A stretch of DNA of 64,000 bases, taken from contig NZ_BNJG01000001.1 in NCBI RefSeq assembly GCF_016587375.1, positions 4,484,501 to 4,548,500 of the forward strand, written 5' to 3'. The notes under the pieces were generated by a model. The model made no database searches, had not been told where the DNA came from, and worked only from the letters and a program-made list of their open reading frames with translations. This stretch comes from Ktedonobacter robiniae. GTDB lineage: Bacteria; Chloroflexota; Ktedonobacteria; Ktedonobacterales; Ktedonobacteraceae. The position numbers were made by a program, and so were the translations under genes. Below are positions 26,879 to 35,910 of this stretch, in pieces (the stretch's first letter is position 1; each line of letters starts with the position of its first letter).

Positions 26879-29300
26879 CTACAAAAAATGCTCGAACCAG
26901 GCAATGGTGCGGCGCAGGCGATCTAGTCGTTGCCTGGGTGTACCCACGGCTGGCCAATCCATCAGATGACTGGTGTTGGGATAGCACACCAGTTGCACCA
27001 TCTGCTTGCGCTTGCGCAACTGCACAAACAGCTGGATCGATTCGCTGGTGGGACAACGCAGGTCGTTCTCGGCATGCAAGAGCAAGAGCGGTGTCGTGAT
27101 GCGCTCGACATAGGTCAGTGGCGAGCGCTCGTGCTGTAGCTCTGGGCTTGTGAGCGAGAGGTTGAACCAGAGTGTCTGATCCGAGAGCATGCCGGCATGC
27201 GTAATATCGCTGATACCGTTGCGGCTGACGGCAGCCTTAAAACGCCCAGTTTGCGTAATGGCCCAGTTTGTCATATAGCCACCATAGCTGATGCCGCCAA
27301 TGCCCAGGCGTTCACCATCAATAGGTTCGTTCGCAATCATGGCATTGGCACCAGCCATGAGGTCCGCGAAGTCGGCGCCTCCCCAATCGTTGAGGACCGC
27401 GCGGCAAAACTCCTCGCCATAGCCAGCACTACCCCGTGGATTGGGGGCCAGGACGGCATAGCCTCGCCCCGCCAGGACCTGAAATTCATGGACATAGCTA
27501 TCCCCCAGGCCAGGGAGGGACCACCATGTGGTGCCAGGATGAGTGGCGCACGTCTCCCCTGTTCAAGCGTTGGTAGGTAGAGCCAGCCCTCGATCTCCGT
27601 CGTGCCATCGCCCCCTTCCAGGTCACCTTTTTCGGACGAAGTAACTGGCGCTGGCGTAGCAGTGCGTCGTTGACGCTGGTGAGCTTGCGTAAATTTTCGC
27701 CATTCCCGTCCATGCCCCAGACATCGCCGGGGGTAAACCAGTCCGCACGCACCAGGGCGATGGTCTGCCCGTCGCGTGAGAGTTGGGGCGAGAGGTATCG
27801 TCCATTACCGCGCGTGAGCTGTTCAATCGTATTCTTTGCGAGGTTGATGCGGTTGAGGTGAATCTGTCCATGGGTCTGTCCTGGAACCAGGAGCGCTTGC
27901 CCATCCGGGAACCACTGAGGTGCTACGAGGTAGTCGGTGCGTAGCTCATCGATAATCCACATCTGGGAGTTGATGTCTTCGGCTCCCGTGACGGCAGGAC
28001 GTGGCGCCTCTTGCCCGTTGGCCGCGACGATCCAGGGGGAGATATTGCTCGCCTCTGTCTGGTCGGGTGAGCGCAAGTAGGCAATAGACCCGCCATCAGG
28101 CGACCAGGAAGGCATCTGGGCTAGCTCTTCCTCTGGCGTCAAACGGCGCAGTTGCCCCGTAGCCAGGGTCAGCACCCAGAGGGCCGCGCTCACGCTCAGG
28201 TCGGGATCGGCCCGGCGATTGGCGCTAAAGACGATCTCGCTGCCATCTGGTGACCAGCAGGCCTGGGTGAGATCGACTGGCTCGGAGGTGAGGCGGGTCG
28301 CCGTGCCGTCCAGCCCCAGCAGCCAGAGCTGTTCATGTCGACCATGCTTATAGCCTGAACTATCCCAATGACTGGCCAGGCGCATTACGACATAGGAGGT
28401 CTCTTCTCCCTGTCCCGATCCTTGCTCGTCAGCAGCCTTCCAGGCGCTGTGGGCGAGAAGTATCGCGCCATCGGGTCGCCAACTATACTCGGAGACACCG
28501 AGGGGGAGATTGCTTAGCTGGTGGGCCTCGCCGCCCCGCAAGGGAAGGAGATAGATCTGTGGTGTGCCCTCTCTATCGCTTAAGAAGGAGAGATAGCGTC
28601 CATCGGGTGACCAGCGAGGCGCATAATCATGCTGTGTGCCACTACTGACTTGCCAAGGAGACTGGGTCTTGCCACCCCTGCTCTCTACGATCCAGATGGC
28701 GCTGCTCGTGCTATTGGTCTCCGTATCGCATTGGAGCACACTAAACGCGATGCGTTTGCCATCGGGCGAGATCTGTGGCTCCCCTACTACACGTAATTGT
28801 GTCAGATCCTCAATACTCATAAAGGGAAGGGCTGGCGTCGTGGTGGCTGGCTGCTCTTTGGGGGCAGGTGTAAAGGCTTCAACGGGAACGCTCACCGTTG
28901 CCGGGGTCTCTTCGGAAGCGCGCAGTGTGGGTGACACGGTCACCGCGCCCTCGCGATCCTCCTCCGGGGGGATCGTAGGTGAAATGATGCCTGCCCCTGG
29001 CTGAGTTTGTTTCTCCTCTCGTTCTAGTGGCAGATCGACATTGGTTGTGGGTTCTGCCGGATTCTCTATCGTGCTTGCTGCTGCTGCCTCATCGTCCCTG
29101 GTGGAAGATGCTGCGTTCTCGTTTGCTGGGCGTTCGGGGACGGTGCTATCGCCTATGGGATGGATAGTAGCCTCATCGATGTTTGGCTCGCCTGAAATGG
29201 AGTGCTCTTGTTCCACGGTGCGTGTTTGCCCTCCTGGAATTGTTGGATCATCGGGTATTTGTATAGGACGTGGCGTTGTATGTTCAGTATTTTCGGCCAT
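26879..29300 (-). pseudogene. S9-family serine peptidase (prolyl oligopeptidase type), two frameshifts
   Basis: Read from 29300, residues 1-155 are a disordered Pro/Thr/Glu-rich extension. A TolB-like propeller (SPDGKRIAFSV, RWSPDGRYLSFLSDREG) follows, then the alpha/beta hydrolase. Two one-base losses break the hydrolase start: the C5 run at 27611-27615 and the C5 run at 27502-27506 (plus strand). Adding one base at each gives GDGTTEIEGWLYLP, then APLILAPHGGPSLAWGDSYVHEF and the rest. The downstream part has the nucleophile in GGISYGGYMTNW, Asp in LLHAENDLRCP and His in NTSHLMDW. If the frameshifts are sequencing errors, this is a full, active-looking peptidase of about 807 residues. As written the first open frame ends at 27498. 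Confidence 0.87.
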
Positions 29301-29587
29301 TGGCTATTCCTCATCTCTTTAAAAATTTGCATCTCTATCTTCAGGATAGACGCGTGTAGATGGCTGCGTATGTAGCCTGGCGTGATAAAGTGTGATGTTC
29401 TTTCTCTACGCATATTTACGGTGGGTACACGAAGAAGTTGTGAAGAGTGGCTGGTTAATATGCTATGATACAAACTGTTGCCACCAGAGGTCGCTTTTCT
29501 CTATTTGGTTGCGTCTCTGTATTGTTGCCTCTCTCCGACTAAGGGGAGACTGCGTCGCCTCCGCTCTGGCGCGTAGGGAGGGAATAA

Positions 29588-30334
29588 ATGATCGTTCGCG
29601 ATATTATGTCTACCAATCTAACGACAGTCGCCCCAGATGCTACGCTTGCCCACGCTGTCAATTTGTTGCGCCAACATGGCTTCCATCATCTGCCCGTGGC
29701 GCGTGTGCGTCATATGGCCGACCCAGAGTCAAAGAGCAAGAAGAAGCATAAGACGCTGCTCTTGCTTGAAGGCATGCTGACCTCTCACGATATCGATATG
29801 CAGGCGGCCCTCGCGCGCCAGGAAGCCTCCAGTAGAGCGCTGCAACGCTCCTGGCTTGAGCGCCGCGTCGTGGAGGTCATGCATCGCGCCTTGATTCGCG
29901 TGACGCCAACCACGAGCGCCCCCTCTGCCGCGCAGATCCTGGTCGAGCGAAACTTGAACTATCTGCCCGTGGTCTCCTATGAGCAGCTGGATGGTGAGAG
30001 TAAGGCGGTCCTGGTAGGCCTGGTAACGCGTAGCGATCTCCTGGTGGCTCTCTCTCGTGCCATGGGAGCCTTTGAGCCGGGAATGCAACTGACTTTGACG
30101 CTGCCCTTGGGAGACATTACGCCCCTGGCGCGCTTCCTGGATATTGCCTCGCAGATGCATGTGCATATCCGCAGCGTGCTCGCGGCCCCTGCCGAAGGTG
30201 GAGTGCCCTCCCTTGCCGTTGTGCGCCTAGGTACAATTAATCCAGCTCCCCTGCTGATGCGCTTGCAACAGGAGAGTATTCAATATGCATTTGGTGCTTC
30301 GCCAGCAGAAGGGGATACGATTCATGCCGAATGA
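29588..30334 (+). CDS. acuB: AcuB-like protein (two CBS domains plus ACT-like domain)
   Basis: 248 residues. A CBS pair begins MIVRDIMSTNLTTVAPDATLAHAVNLLRQHGFHHLPV and continues VVEVMHRALIRVTPTTSAPSAAQILVERNLNYLPVV; an ACT-like region follows (LTLTLPLGDITPLARFLDIASQMHVHIRSVLA). CBS-CBS-ACT is the architecture of Bacillus AcuB, encoded with the deacetylase AcuC and acetyltransferase AcuA. Here the same three genes follow in the order B-C-A. CBS domains bind adenine nucleotides, so AcuB probably tunes the pair to energy state. The stop overlaps the acuC start. Confidence 0.82.
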   Translation: MIVRDIMSTNLTTVAPDATLAHAVNLLRQHGFHHLPVARVRHMADPESKSKKKHKTLLLLEGMLTSHDIDMQAALARQEASSRALQRSWLERRVVEVMHRALIRVTPTTSAPSAAQILVERNLNYLPVVSYEQLDGESKAVLVGLVTRSDLLVALSRAMGAFEPGMQLTLTLPLGDITPLARFLDIASQMHVHIRSVLAAPAEGGVPSLAVVRLGTINPAPLLMRLQQESIQYAFGASPAEGDTIHAE

Positions 30335-31913
30335 GATCACGCCATCGACCAGCACGCAGGCAGACAACAACTCCACCTTGGCTCGCTTACTCTTCGATAC
30401 AGAGGAGTTACATTACAATTTTGGCCCTCAGCATCCCTTGCAGCCAGCACGCTTAAGAGCCCTGATGGATCTGCTGGAGTGCTCTGGTCTCTGGGATTCC
30501 AAGGACGAGCATACCCGTTTGCCCCTGCGCCAGGCTACTTATGAAGAATTGAGCCTGGTGCATGAGCCTGAGTATATCCAGGCCGTGCAACGCCTGAGCC
30601 AGCCGCTGGAGAACGAGAGCAACGCGAGCCAGCGTGAGGAGCGTCAGCGCCTGGAGTTACGCTTTGGCTTTGGCGGCGATGACACACCTGCTTTGCCAGG
30701 AATGCACGAGGTTGCTGCGCGCATTGCTGGGGGAACGCTGGTTGCGCTATCGACGGTGATGGGCCTGCCAGAAGGAGAGAGCTTGCCGGAGCAGGAGCGC
30801 CCCCTACGCGTCTTTCATCCCTCGGGAGGTCTGCATCACGCCTGGCAGGACCGGGCCTCAGGCTTTTGTGTCTATAATGACGTGGCCATTGCCATCGCAC
30901 ACGTCCTGCAGGCCAGCGAGGCCAAGGTGCTCTACATCGATTTTGACGCCCATCATGGCGATGGTGTACAGCGTGCCTTCTATGATGACCCTCGCGTGAT
31001 GACGATTTCGCTGCATGAGACGGGGCGCTATCTCTTTCCAGGGACTGGGGATGTCCTGGAGACCGGGAGTGGCAGTGGGCGCGGCTTCGCGGTCAATGTG
31101 CCGCTGGAACCCTTCACCGAAGACGACTCCTATATTGAGATGATGGAATCTCTACTCTTGCCGCTGGTGGCGTCGTTTTCGCCTGATGTAATTGTGACGC
31201 AACATGGTTGTGATACCCATGCCTGGGACCCGCTGACACACCTGAGCCTGACGATGCGTGGCATTCGCGCCCAGGTCAAGATGGCTCGCCGCCTGGCGGA
31301 TGTATATAGCCAGGGGCGCTGGGTAGCCGTCGGTGGTGGTGGCTATGCGCTCTATCGCGTGGTTCCACGTGCCTGGAGCATGGTTTGGGCCGAGATGACG
31401 GGGCAGGAGCTGCCAGAGATGTTGCCTGAGTCGTGGGTTGAGCATTGGCGTCCTATCTGGCTCGCGGTCAGGGAGGATGATGAGGCGGCGCAGTCGGTGA
31501 TGGGGAAATCCTCCACGCCACATGATTTTCCACTCACCTTTATGGACAGAGTGGAGCATTTTCCCGCTCAGCCACGACGGATGTCGATCAGCAGCACCAA
31601 TCGTCACACGGCGGCCCTGGTGCGCCACCTGGTGATTCCCCCCTCGGTGCGCCAGGCCTTCCCTGCTGGACGCCATCGCTCCCCCTGGCGGGCCTCTTCG
31701 ACCTCCTCCATCTCAAGCGAGATTCCACGACCTCGCCCTCGCGTAGTCGCTCGTTGGAGACCCCCAGAGGCCTTTTACTCTTGCGTGACTTCTGCCCGGT
31801 CTCGCTGGTGGAGCGTTTGCGGCCCGACCCCGGCTTGCGCACCTTTGCGCGTCTGCCCGAGCGCGAGCATCAATTACTGCTCGATATTGCGCGTAGCCCT
31901 GATTGCGCGCTAA
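30324..31913 (+). CDS. acuC: AcuC-like protein deacetylase; C-terminus frameshifted, possibly fused to AcuA
   Basis: Zinc-dependent deacetylase of the histone deacetylase/AcuC family, which in Bacillus reactivates acetyl-CoA synthetase. I start at ATG 30324, overlapping acuB by 11 bp. Catalytic features are GGLHHAWQDRASGFCVYND, the zinc-site IDFDAHHGDGV, TQHGCDTHAWDPL and GGGGYALYRVV. The domain is complete by about residue 385. After residue 450 the frame turns to improbable Arg/Ser/Pro-rich sequence and stops at 31913. One extra C in the C5 run at 31681-31685 would instead join it in frame to the downstream AcuA-like domain. Confidence 0.85.
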   Translation: MPNEITPSTSTQADNNSTLARLLFDTEELHYNFGPQHPLQPARLRALMDLLECSGLWDSKDEHTRLPLRQATYEELSLVHEPEYIQAVQRLSQPLENESNASQREERQRLELRFGFGGDDTPALPGMHEVAARIAGGTLVALSTVMGLPEGESLPEQERPLRVFHPSGGLHHAWQDRASGFCVYNDVAIAIAHVLQASEAKVLYIDFDAHHGDGVQRAFYDDPRVMTISLHETGRYLFPGTGDVLETGSGSGRGFAVNVPLEPFTEDDSYIEMMESLLLPLVASFSPDVIVTQHGCDTHAWDPLTHLSLTMRGIRAQVKMARRLADVYSQGRWVAVGGGGYALYRVVPRAWSMVWAEMTGQELPEMLPESWVEHWRPIWLAVREDDEAAQSVMGKSSTPHDFPLTFMDRVEHFPAQPRRMSISSTNRHTAALVRHLVIPPSVRQAFPAGRHRSPWRASSTSSISSEIPRPRPRVVARWRPPEAFYSCVTSARSRWWSVCGPTPACAPLRVCPSASINYCSILRVALIAR

Positions 31914-32349
31914 CCCTGGCTCATACTCCCCTTGGAGCCATTGTAGGCCAGGTCACCATTGCCCCGCCGATGAATGGTGGGAGGGCATTGAGAATCTCTA
32001 TGAGGTCGCGATTGAGGTCAGCTCCGATTGGCGCGGTGCGGGTATTGCGCGCAATATGCTGGCTTTTGCCCTGGAACTGGACGCCCTTGAAGATATGATT
32101 CTCTTCGCCATTGGCCTCTCCTGGCACTGGGATACGGAGAGCCTGGGCATTTCTGTCTATCGCTATCGCGAGCTGATCTCGCGCCTCTTCGGCTCGCAAG
32201 GCTTTATCGAGTATCCCACCACCGAACCCAATGTCAGCATGGAGCCAAGCAACGTCCTGCTAGCTCGCATCGGCAAGCGCGTGGACAAGCGCACCGCGAA
32301 CCAGTTCCTGAGCCGTTTACTAAGCTCTCCCAACCTCGCACGCATTTAA
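31754..32349 (+). pseudogene. acuA: AcuA-like GNAT acetyltransferase, frameshifted
   Basis: The protein reads TPRGLLLLRDFCPVSLVERLRPDPGLRTF ... REHQLLLDIARSPDCALTLAHT, then in the next frame ADEWWEGIENLYEVAIEVSSDWRGAGIARNML ... LSWHWDTESLGISVYRYREL ... SNVLLARIGKRV. These match the layout of Bacillus AcuA, which acetylates and switches off acetyl-CoA synthetase. The two halves need one extra base near the C4 run 31962-31965 (GCCCC to GCCCCC gives IAPADEWW). A TTG at 31754 could start it, but open frame extends upstream toward acuC. The GNAT acetyl-CoA loop is RGAGIA. Confidence 0.8.
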
Positions 32350-32413
32350 GTTTTTTCAGAAAACACAGCACAAAGCTTAAGCTCAGCTAGCAAAACTTAA
32401 AAATTGCTTGGGC

Positions 32414-32447
32414 AAAGGCCTCTTCACACCGCTGAAGGGGCCTTTTT
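32414..32447 (+). terminator. Rho-independent terminator of the acu operon
   Basis: AAAGGCC pairs with GGCCTTT, and inside it CTTCA pairs with TGAAG around CACCGC. A T5 run follows directly. It lies 65 bp after acuA. Confidence 0.9.
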
Positions 32448-32633
32448 CTATCCTTCCTGCTTGCGCGTAAATGCCTCTATGTAACGGTGTAGCTAAATGT
32501 TCCAAGATGTGTTATTTGGCTGTCTTAGCACATCCGAAGTCTCGCAATAGTTAACGATCTGTATCTCTTTGGGATTGGCGCTTCGTACTATATGTAGTTA
32601 TCTTGCAGTTCCAACCTCATCCCGCCCCTGGGG

Positions 32634-32700
32634 AAGCTTAGAGATCGCTTAAAGAACGATTAGAGGAAGATTAGGAATCGATTAAAATCTCTCTAAGCTT
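32634..32700 (+). promoter_or_regulatory. Four 11-bp direct repeats inside an inverted repeat, upstream of the sigma gene
   Basis: AAGCTTAGAGA (32634-32644) and TCTCTAAGCTT (32690-32700) are exact inverse copies. Between them sit four 11-bp units: GATCGCTTAAA, GAACGATTAGA, GGAAGATTAGG and AATCGATTAAA (32643-32686), sharing a GATTA-like core. The 11-bp period is close to one helical turn, so a bound protein would contact the same face of DNA each time. It is probably an operator controlling the ECF sigma gene 140 bp downstream. Confidence 0.6.
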
Positions 32701-32839
32701 AAGCTTATGTGGTCTTAATGTTGTTAGTTTACGCTTAAAGTCGTTTATAGCAGAGTTTATAAAACCCAAAAATACTTGAATTCCCAACCTGAAGAGGCTA
32801 CTCTATAGGGGACAAAGAGAAAGCGAGGTTGGAACAAGA

Positions 32840-33475
32840 ATGCAAGTACGTGAACGCTCTAAATCCCAGGCGAAGAATGAAGCCGCTCAAATTACCGATG
32901 GTATGCTCGTCCAGCGCACAATGGCTGGCGATCAGACTGGTTTTGAAATGCTGGTCAGCCGCTATAACGTGGCGCTGTTTAACTTTATCTGCCACTGCCT
33001 TGGCGACTATGACCTGGCAAGCGATATTCTTCAACAGGTTTTCTTGCAGCTGTATATTTCCATGCCAAAGCTGCGCACCGGCGAGCCTTTGAAGGCATGG
33101 TTATTCCAGGTCGCGCGTAATCGCTGTCTCGACGAGCTACGCCGCAAGCGTGCGATTCACTTCTCCGAGTTGGAGTCTTCCAGCGACGATGATGATCTTT
33201 CTCCGCTGGATATCATGCCCGACAATAGCCCACTACCTGATGAGACTGCTGAGCATAATGATTTGCAGCGCGCCCTGCGTCAGGCTATCGACAATCTCCC
33301 TCCCAAGTTTCGTTCGGTTGTCTTACTGCGTTATGCTGGTCAGTTGAGCTTCTCAGAGATTGGCCGTACCCTGAAAATGCCTGAGGCGACCGCGAAGACC
33401 TACTTCCAGCGTGCACGCCCATTGCTGCGCCAGGCACTTGCGCTCCAGTGGCAGACATTGAAGGCTACTATCTAA
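32840..33475 (+). CDS. ECF-type RNA polymerase sigma factor
   Basis: 211 residues. Region 2 is about residues 28-95 (FEMLVSRYNVALFNFICHCLGDYDLASDILQQVFLQLYISMPKL ... AWLFQVARNRCLDELRRKR). A linker rich in Asp/Ser follows. Region 4 is about 145-205 (ALRQAIDNLPPKFRSVVLLRYAGQLSFSEIGRTLKMPEATAKTYFQRARPLLRQAL). It directs RNA polymerase to a regulon not visible here. No classical anti-sigma with a membrane segment follows; the next gene encodes a small acidic soluble protein that may play that role. Confidence 0.93.
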   Translation: MQVRERSKSQAKNEAAQITDGMLVQRTMAGDQTGFEMLVSRYNVALFNFICHCLGDYDLASDILQQVFLQLYISMPKLRTGEPLKAWLFQVARNRCLDELRRKRAIHFSELESSSDDDDLSPLDIMPDNSPLPDETAEHNDLQRALRQAIDNLPPKFRSVVLLRYAGQLSFSEIGRTLKMPEATAKTYFQRARPLLRQALALQWQTLKATI

Positions 33476-33590
33476 GCTAATAAAGGAATTTTTAAAAATT
33501 AGATAAGAATGCTTGGAAATCTGAAACTCCTTTCTTATGTTGTTCGTGATATGCTTAGAAGCAATACATACGAACAAAGAGGGAGCAGAT

Positions 33591-33905
33591 ATGGACAAGC
33601 AGTCATTTGATAAAGATTTCTTCAATGCAGATATTGTAAATAATGTCGAGAACGTTGATGATTTCATGGCGGATGATGAGTTTGACAGGCTCTTTAGCCA
33701 GCTTGAGCAGATGGAGCCGCCAGCGGGGGTTATTGAGAATATTCTAAATACTGTCTCGCGTTTGCCTCTGCCTCAGTATCTCTCGGATGAGGACATTGAA
33801 GAGGCGATGAAGGCGCTACGTTCGTCGGAGCAGGAGCCTGAGGACTCGATCCTGGTTTCGCTCAACGGCCTGGTGGCGCCTACTCCTCACCTGCAGCACT
33901 CATAG
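33591..33905 (+). CDS. Small acidic protein downstream of the sigma factor
   Basis: 104 residues from ATG 33591, preceded by GAGGGAG. It is strongly acidic (FMADDEFDRLFSQLEQMEPPAGVIENILNTVSRL). No membrane segment or zinc anti-sigma motif (HxxxCxxC) is present. I do not recognise a family. The segment PPAGVIENILNTVSRL resembles the short helix found after the N-terminus of some anti-sigma factors, which is weak evidence. It lies 115 bp after the sigma gene on the same strand. Confidence 0.65.
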   Translation: MDKQSFDKDFFNADIVNNVENVDDFMADDEFDRLFSQLEQMEPPAGVIENILNTVSRLPLPQYLSDEDIEEAMKALRSSEQEPEDSILVSLNGLVAPTPHLQHS

Positions 33906-33967
33906 GTGCTGGCTAAAAGGGGGTGGGGTATGAGAAAAAGACCCAGACTCGTGCTGATTCGTTCAGG

Positions 33968-34013
33968 ACCATGGATGCTGCCACATGCAGAAATTTCTTG
34001 CGGCATCCATGGT
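33968..34013 (+). terminator. Hairpin terminator after the sigma factor unit
   Basis: ACCATGGATGC (33968-33978) pairs with GCATCCATGGT (34003-34013). The following bases are TTCTTTCTT. It lies 60 bp after the small acidic gene. Confidence 0.75.
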
Positions 34014-34167
34014 TTCTTTCTTATGTTTTTGTGGTGTTTTTTTATAAATAACCAAAACAGCCGGTTTCTAAGCCATTTCTAAGCTTTTTGCTCAAAGCTT
34101 GTCTATCTGGCTTTCTAGAAACCGGTTGTGTATCTGTTCCAGGCGAAAGCGCTGGTATATTTCCTCA

Positions 34168-34356
34168 TCAAGCGATTTGGTCGCTCAACTTCCCAGTGAC
34201 GACGAGCCAGCGAATAAACTCCAGACGACGCTTCGTAGCTGCGGCCTGTTGCTTCTCTTTCTCCGCGTGGAAGGCACGCAGTTTACTCAACTCTACTACT
34301 TCATTCTCAGCGAAACCACCCTTGCGCAGGATATCTCGATCTTCCTTGCGATCCAT
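34168..34356 (-). CDS. Small basic/helical protein of unknown function
   Basis: 62 residues from the ATG at 34356. A near-perfect ribosome site (AAGGAGGT) sits four bases before it, which makes the gene credible despite its size. The sequence is rich in Lys, Arg, Glu and Ala (VVELSKLRAFHAEKEKQQAAATKRRLEFIRWLVV) and should be mostly helical. I know no family. It starts 28 bp after a stand-alone receiver gene on the same strand and is probably co-transcribed with it. Confidence 0.65.
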   Translation of the reverse strand: MDRKEDRDILRKGGFAENEVVELSKLRAFHAEKEKQQAAATKRRLEFIRWLVVTGKLSDQIA

Positions 34357-34384
34357 ATGAACCTCCTTAGTGAGAATCAATGGC

Positions 34385-34894
34385 TTACGAATTGGGTGCG
34401 ACCATCAGCATGCGCTGCACCTGTTTGAGGAGTGAGGGCATGGTGTACGGCTTTGCCAGGTGGTCGAGCGTCGCTCGGCTTTCTGCATGGTCTCGTAACT
34501 GTTTGCGTACCCCCACAATCGCGCTTGTCGTCAGCAAAACCGGGATGTTGGCGCGGTGTCGCAGGAAGTGTAACACCTGCCAGCCGTCTAAGCTGCCAGC
34601 CAGTTCGATGTCGAGTACGACCATATCAGGGAGACTGCTCTGCAAGAAAGCTATGGCATCCTCTCCATTGTGTACGGTGATAACAGTAAAGCCATGAGTT
34701 GCCAGGAAATTCGCTTCGAGGCTCGCAAGATCAAGATCGTCCTCAACCACTAAGAGATGCTTGAGAGGCTTTTGCATTGCCAATACTTCTTTTGTCGGTT
34801 GGGCCAATACTTGTTGCAGTGCCTGTGCTCCTTTTGACAAGCTCACATGGTCGTCACGACCAGTTTGGTCACTCGCCGCTTGTTTGTTGTGCAT
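34385..34894 (-). CDS. Stand-alone response-regulator receiver protein
   Basis: 169 residues with a single CheY-like receiver domain (about 45-165): acidic pair VVEDD, phospho-acceptor MVVLDIELAGSLDGWQ and conserved LAKPYT lysine. There is no output domain. The first 40 residues are polar and may be unstructured; an internal ATG at 34777 (MQKPLKHLL) is an alternative start. It probably relays phosphate or controls a partner by binding. It lies near a second regulator and a hybrid-size sensor kinase on the same strand. Confidence 0.88.
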   Translation of the reverse strand: MHNKQAASDQTGRDDHVSLSKGAQALQQVLAQPTKEVLAMQKPLKHLLVVEDDLDLASLEANFLATHGFTVITVHNGEDAIAFLQSSLPDMVVLDIELAGSLDGWQVLHFLRHRANIPVLLTTSAIVGVRKQLRDHAESRATLDHLAKPYTMPSLLKQVQRMLMVAPNS

Positions 34895-35090
34895 ATCACT
34901 TGCATCCCGCTGAGGTGATGATGTACCGCTAGGCGGTGCGTCGACTGGTGCGACGCGGAGGCGCGAGTTCTTCTGCCTCCGTTTTTATAGTGTACCCGAA
35001 AAGGGGTGAGAAAGACGTAAAGATCAGACCCGTTCTGTGAAAATGGTGTGAAAAAATATTGAAATGTATGTGACTGCGCCTGATCTTGGT

Positions 35091-35876
35091 TTAGGGCTGT
35101 GAGGGGGTACCCTGGGCCTCTGCTTCCAGGTTGCTTTCGGCATCGGGAGCAGGCACATAGTAGCCTACCCCCAGTTCATTGTGCAGGAAGCGTGGATTGG
35201 CTGGATCTGGCTCCAACTTTCGGCGCAGGTGACGGATGAAGGTACGCAGGTAGGTGTTCTCCCCGCTATAGTCTGGTCCCCACACGCGCTGTAGCAGTTC
35301 GCGGTGGGTGAGTACCTTACCAGGATGGCGTGTAAGCTCGCAGAGCAGGTCATACTCAGTTGGGGTGAGATGTACCTCCTGCCCATTGGCAATGACCTGC
35401 CTGCGGGCAAAGTTGACCTGGAGTCCATTCTGTCCACCATAGCTATACCCTGGACGCTGCTGCTCTGCCACCGCATTGTTGCGCAGTCGGTCCGTCTCCT
35501 CGCTCCGCCTGAGCGCGACGCGTATGCGCGCCAGTAGCTCGTTTAAGCTAAAGGGCTTGGTGAGATAGTCGTCGGCACCCATGTCCAGCGCCTTGATCTT
35601 GATTGGCTCCTCATCATGGGCCGAGAGGACGATCACGGGCGCCTTGCTCCATTCGCGCAATCGTCGCAGAAAGGTCAGGCCATCCAGGGAGGGTAGCGAC
35701 AGATCGAGCAACACGAGCTGGGGCTGGAAGATGGCGGCTACATCGATGGCTTGCGCTCCATCGCGTACGGCTTGCGTTTGAAAACCACGTGCCTTGAGCT
35801 GCGCAGTCAGAAAGGTACGCATCTGGGCATCATCTTCAATACAGAGTATACGCGTCTTTTTTTCGCTGGCTGCCAT
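35091..35876 (-). CDS. OmpR/KdpE-like response regulator
   Basis: 261 residues. The receiver domain (about 8-125) has IEDDAQ, the acceptor LVLLDLSLPSLDGL and YLTKPFSL. The winged-helix output domain (about 150-245) has HLTPTEYDLLCELTRHPGKVLTHRELLQRVWGPDY and YLRTFIRHLRRKLEPDP. The closest group by look is KdpE, but no kdp genes are present. The kinase gene lies upstream on the same strand; a MITE-like repeat of 164 bp separates them. Confidence 0.92.
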   Translation of the reverse strand: MAASEKKTRILCIEDDAQMRTFLTAQLKARGFQTQAVRDGAQAIDVAAIFQPQLVLLDLSLPSLDGLTFLRRLREWSKAPVIVLSAHDEEPIKIKALDMGADDYLTKPFSLNELLARIRVALRRSEETDRLRNNAVAEQQRPGYSYGGQNGLQVNFARRQVIANGQEVHLTPTEYDLLCELTRHPGKVLTHRELLQRVWGPDYSGENTYLRTFIRHLRRKLEPDPANPRFLHNELGVGYYVPAPDAESNLEAEAQGTPSQP

Positions 35877-35910
35877 GTTGTGCTTTCCCTTCCCAGACCG
35901 GTATAACCTT

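Larger units (their letters stand above)
32350..32839. other. 490-bp regulatory region between acuA and the sigma factor gene
   Basis: No coding sequence seen. It holds the acu operon terminator (32414-32447) and an array of 11-bp repeats inside an inverted repeat (32634-32700). TTCCAACCTC at 32609-32618 is also repeated in reverse as GAGGTTGGAA at 32825-32834, just before the sigma factor start. Confidence 0.6.
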
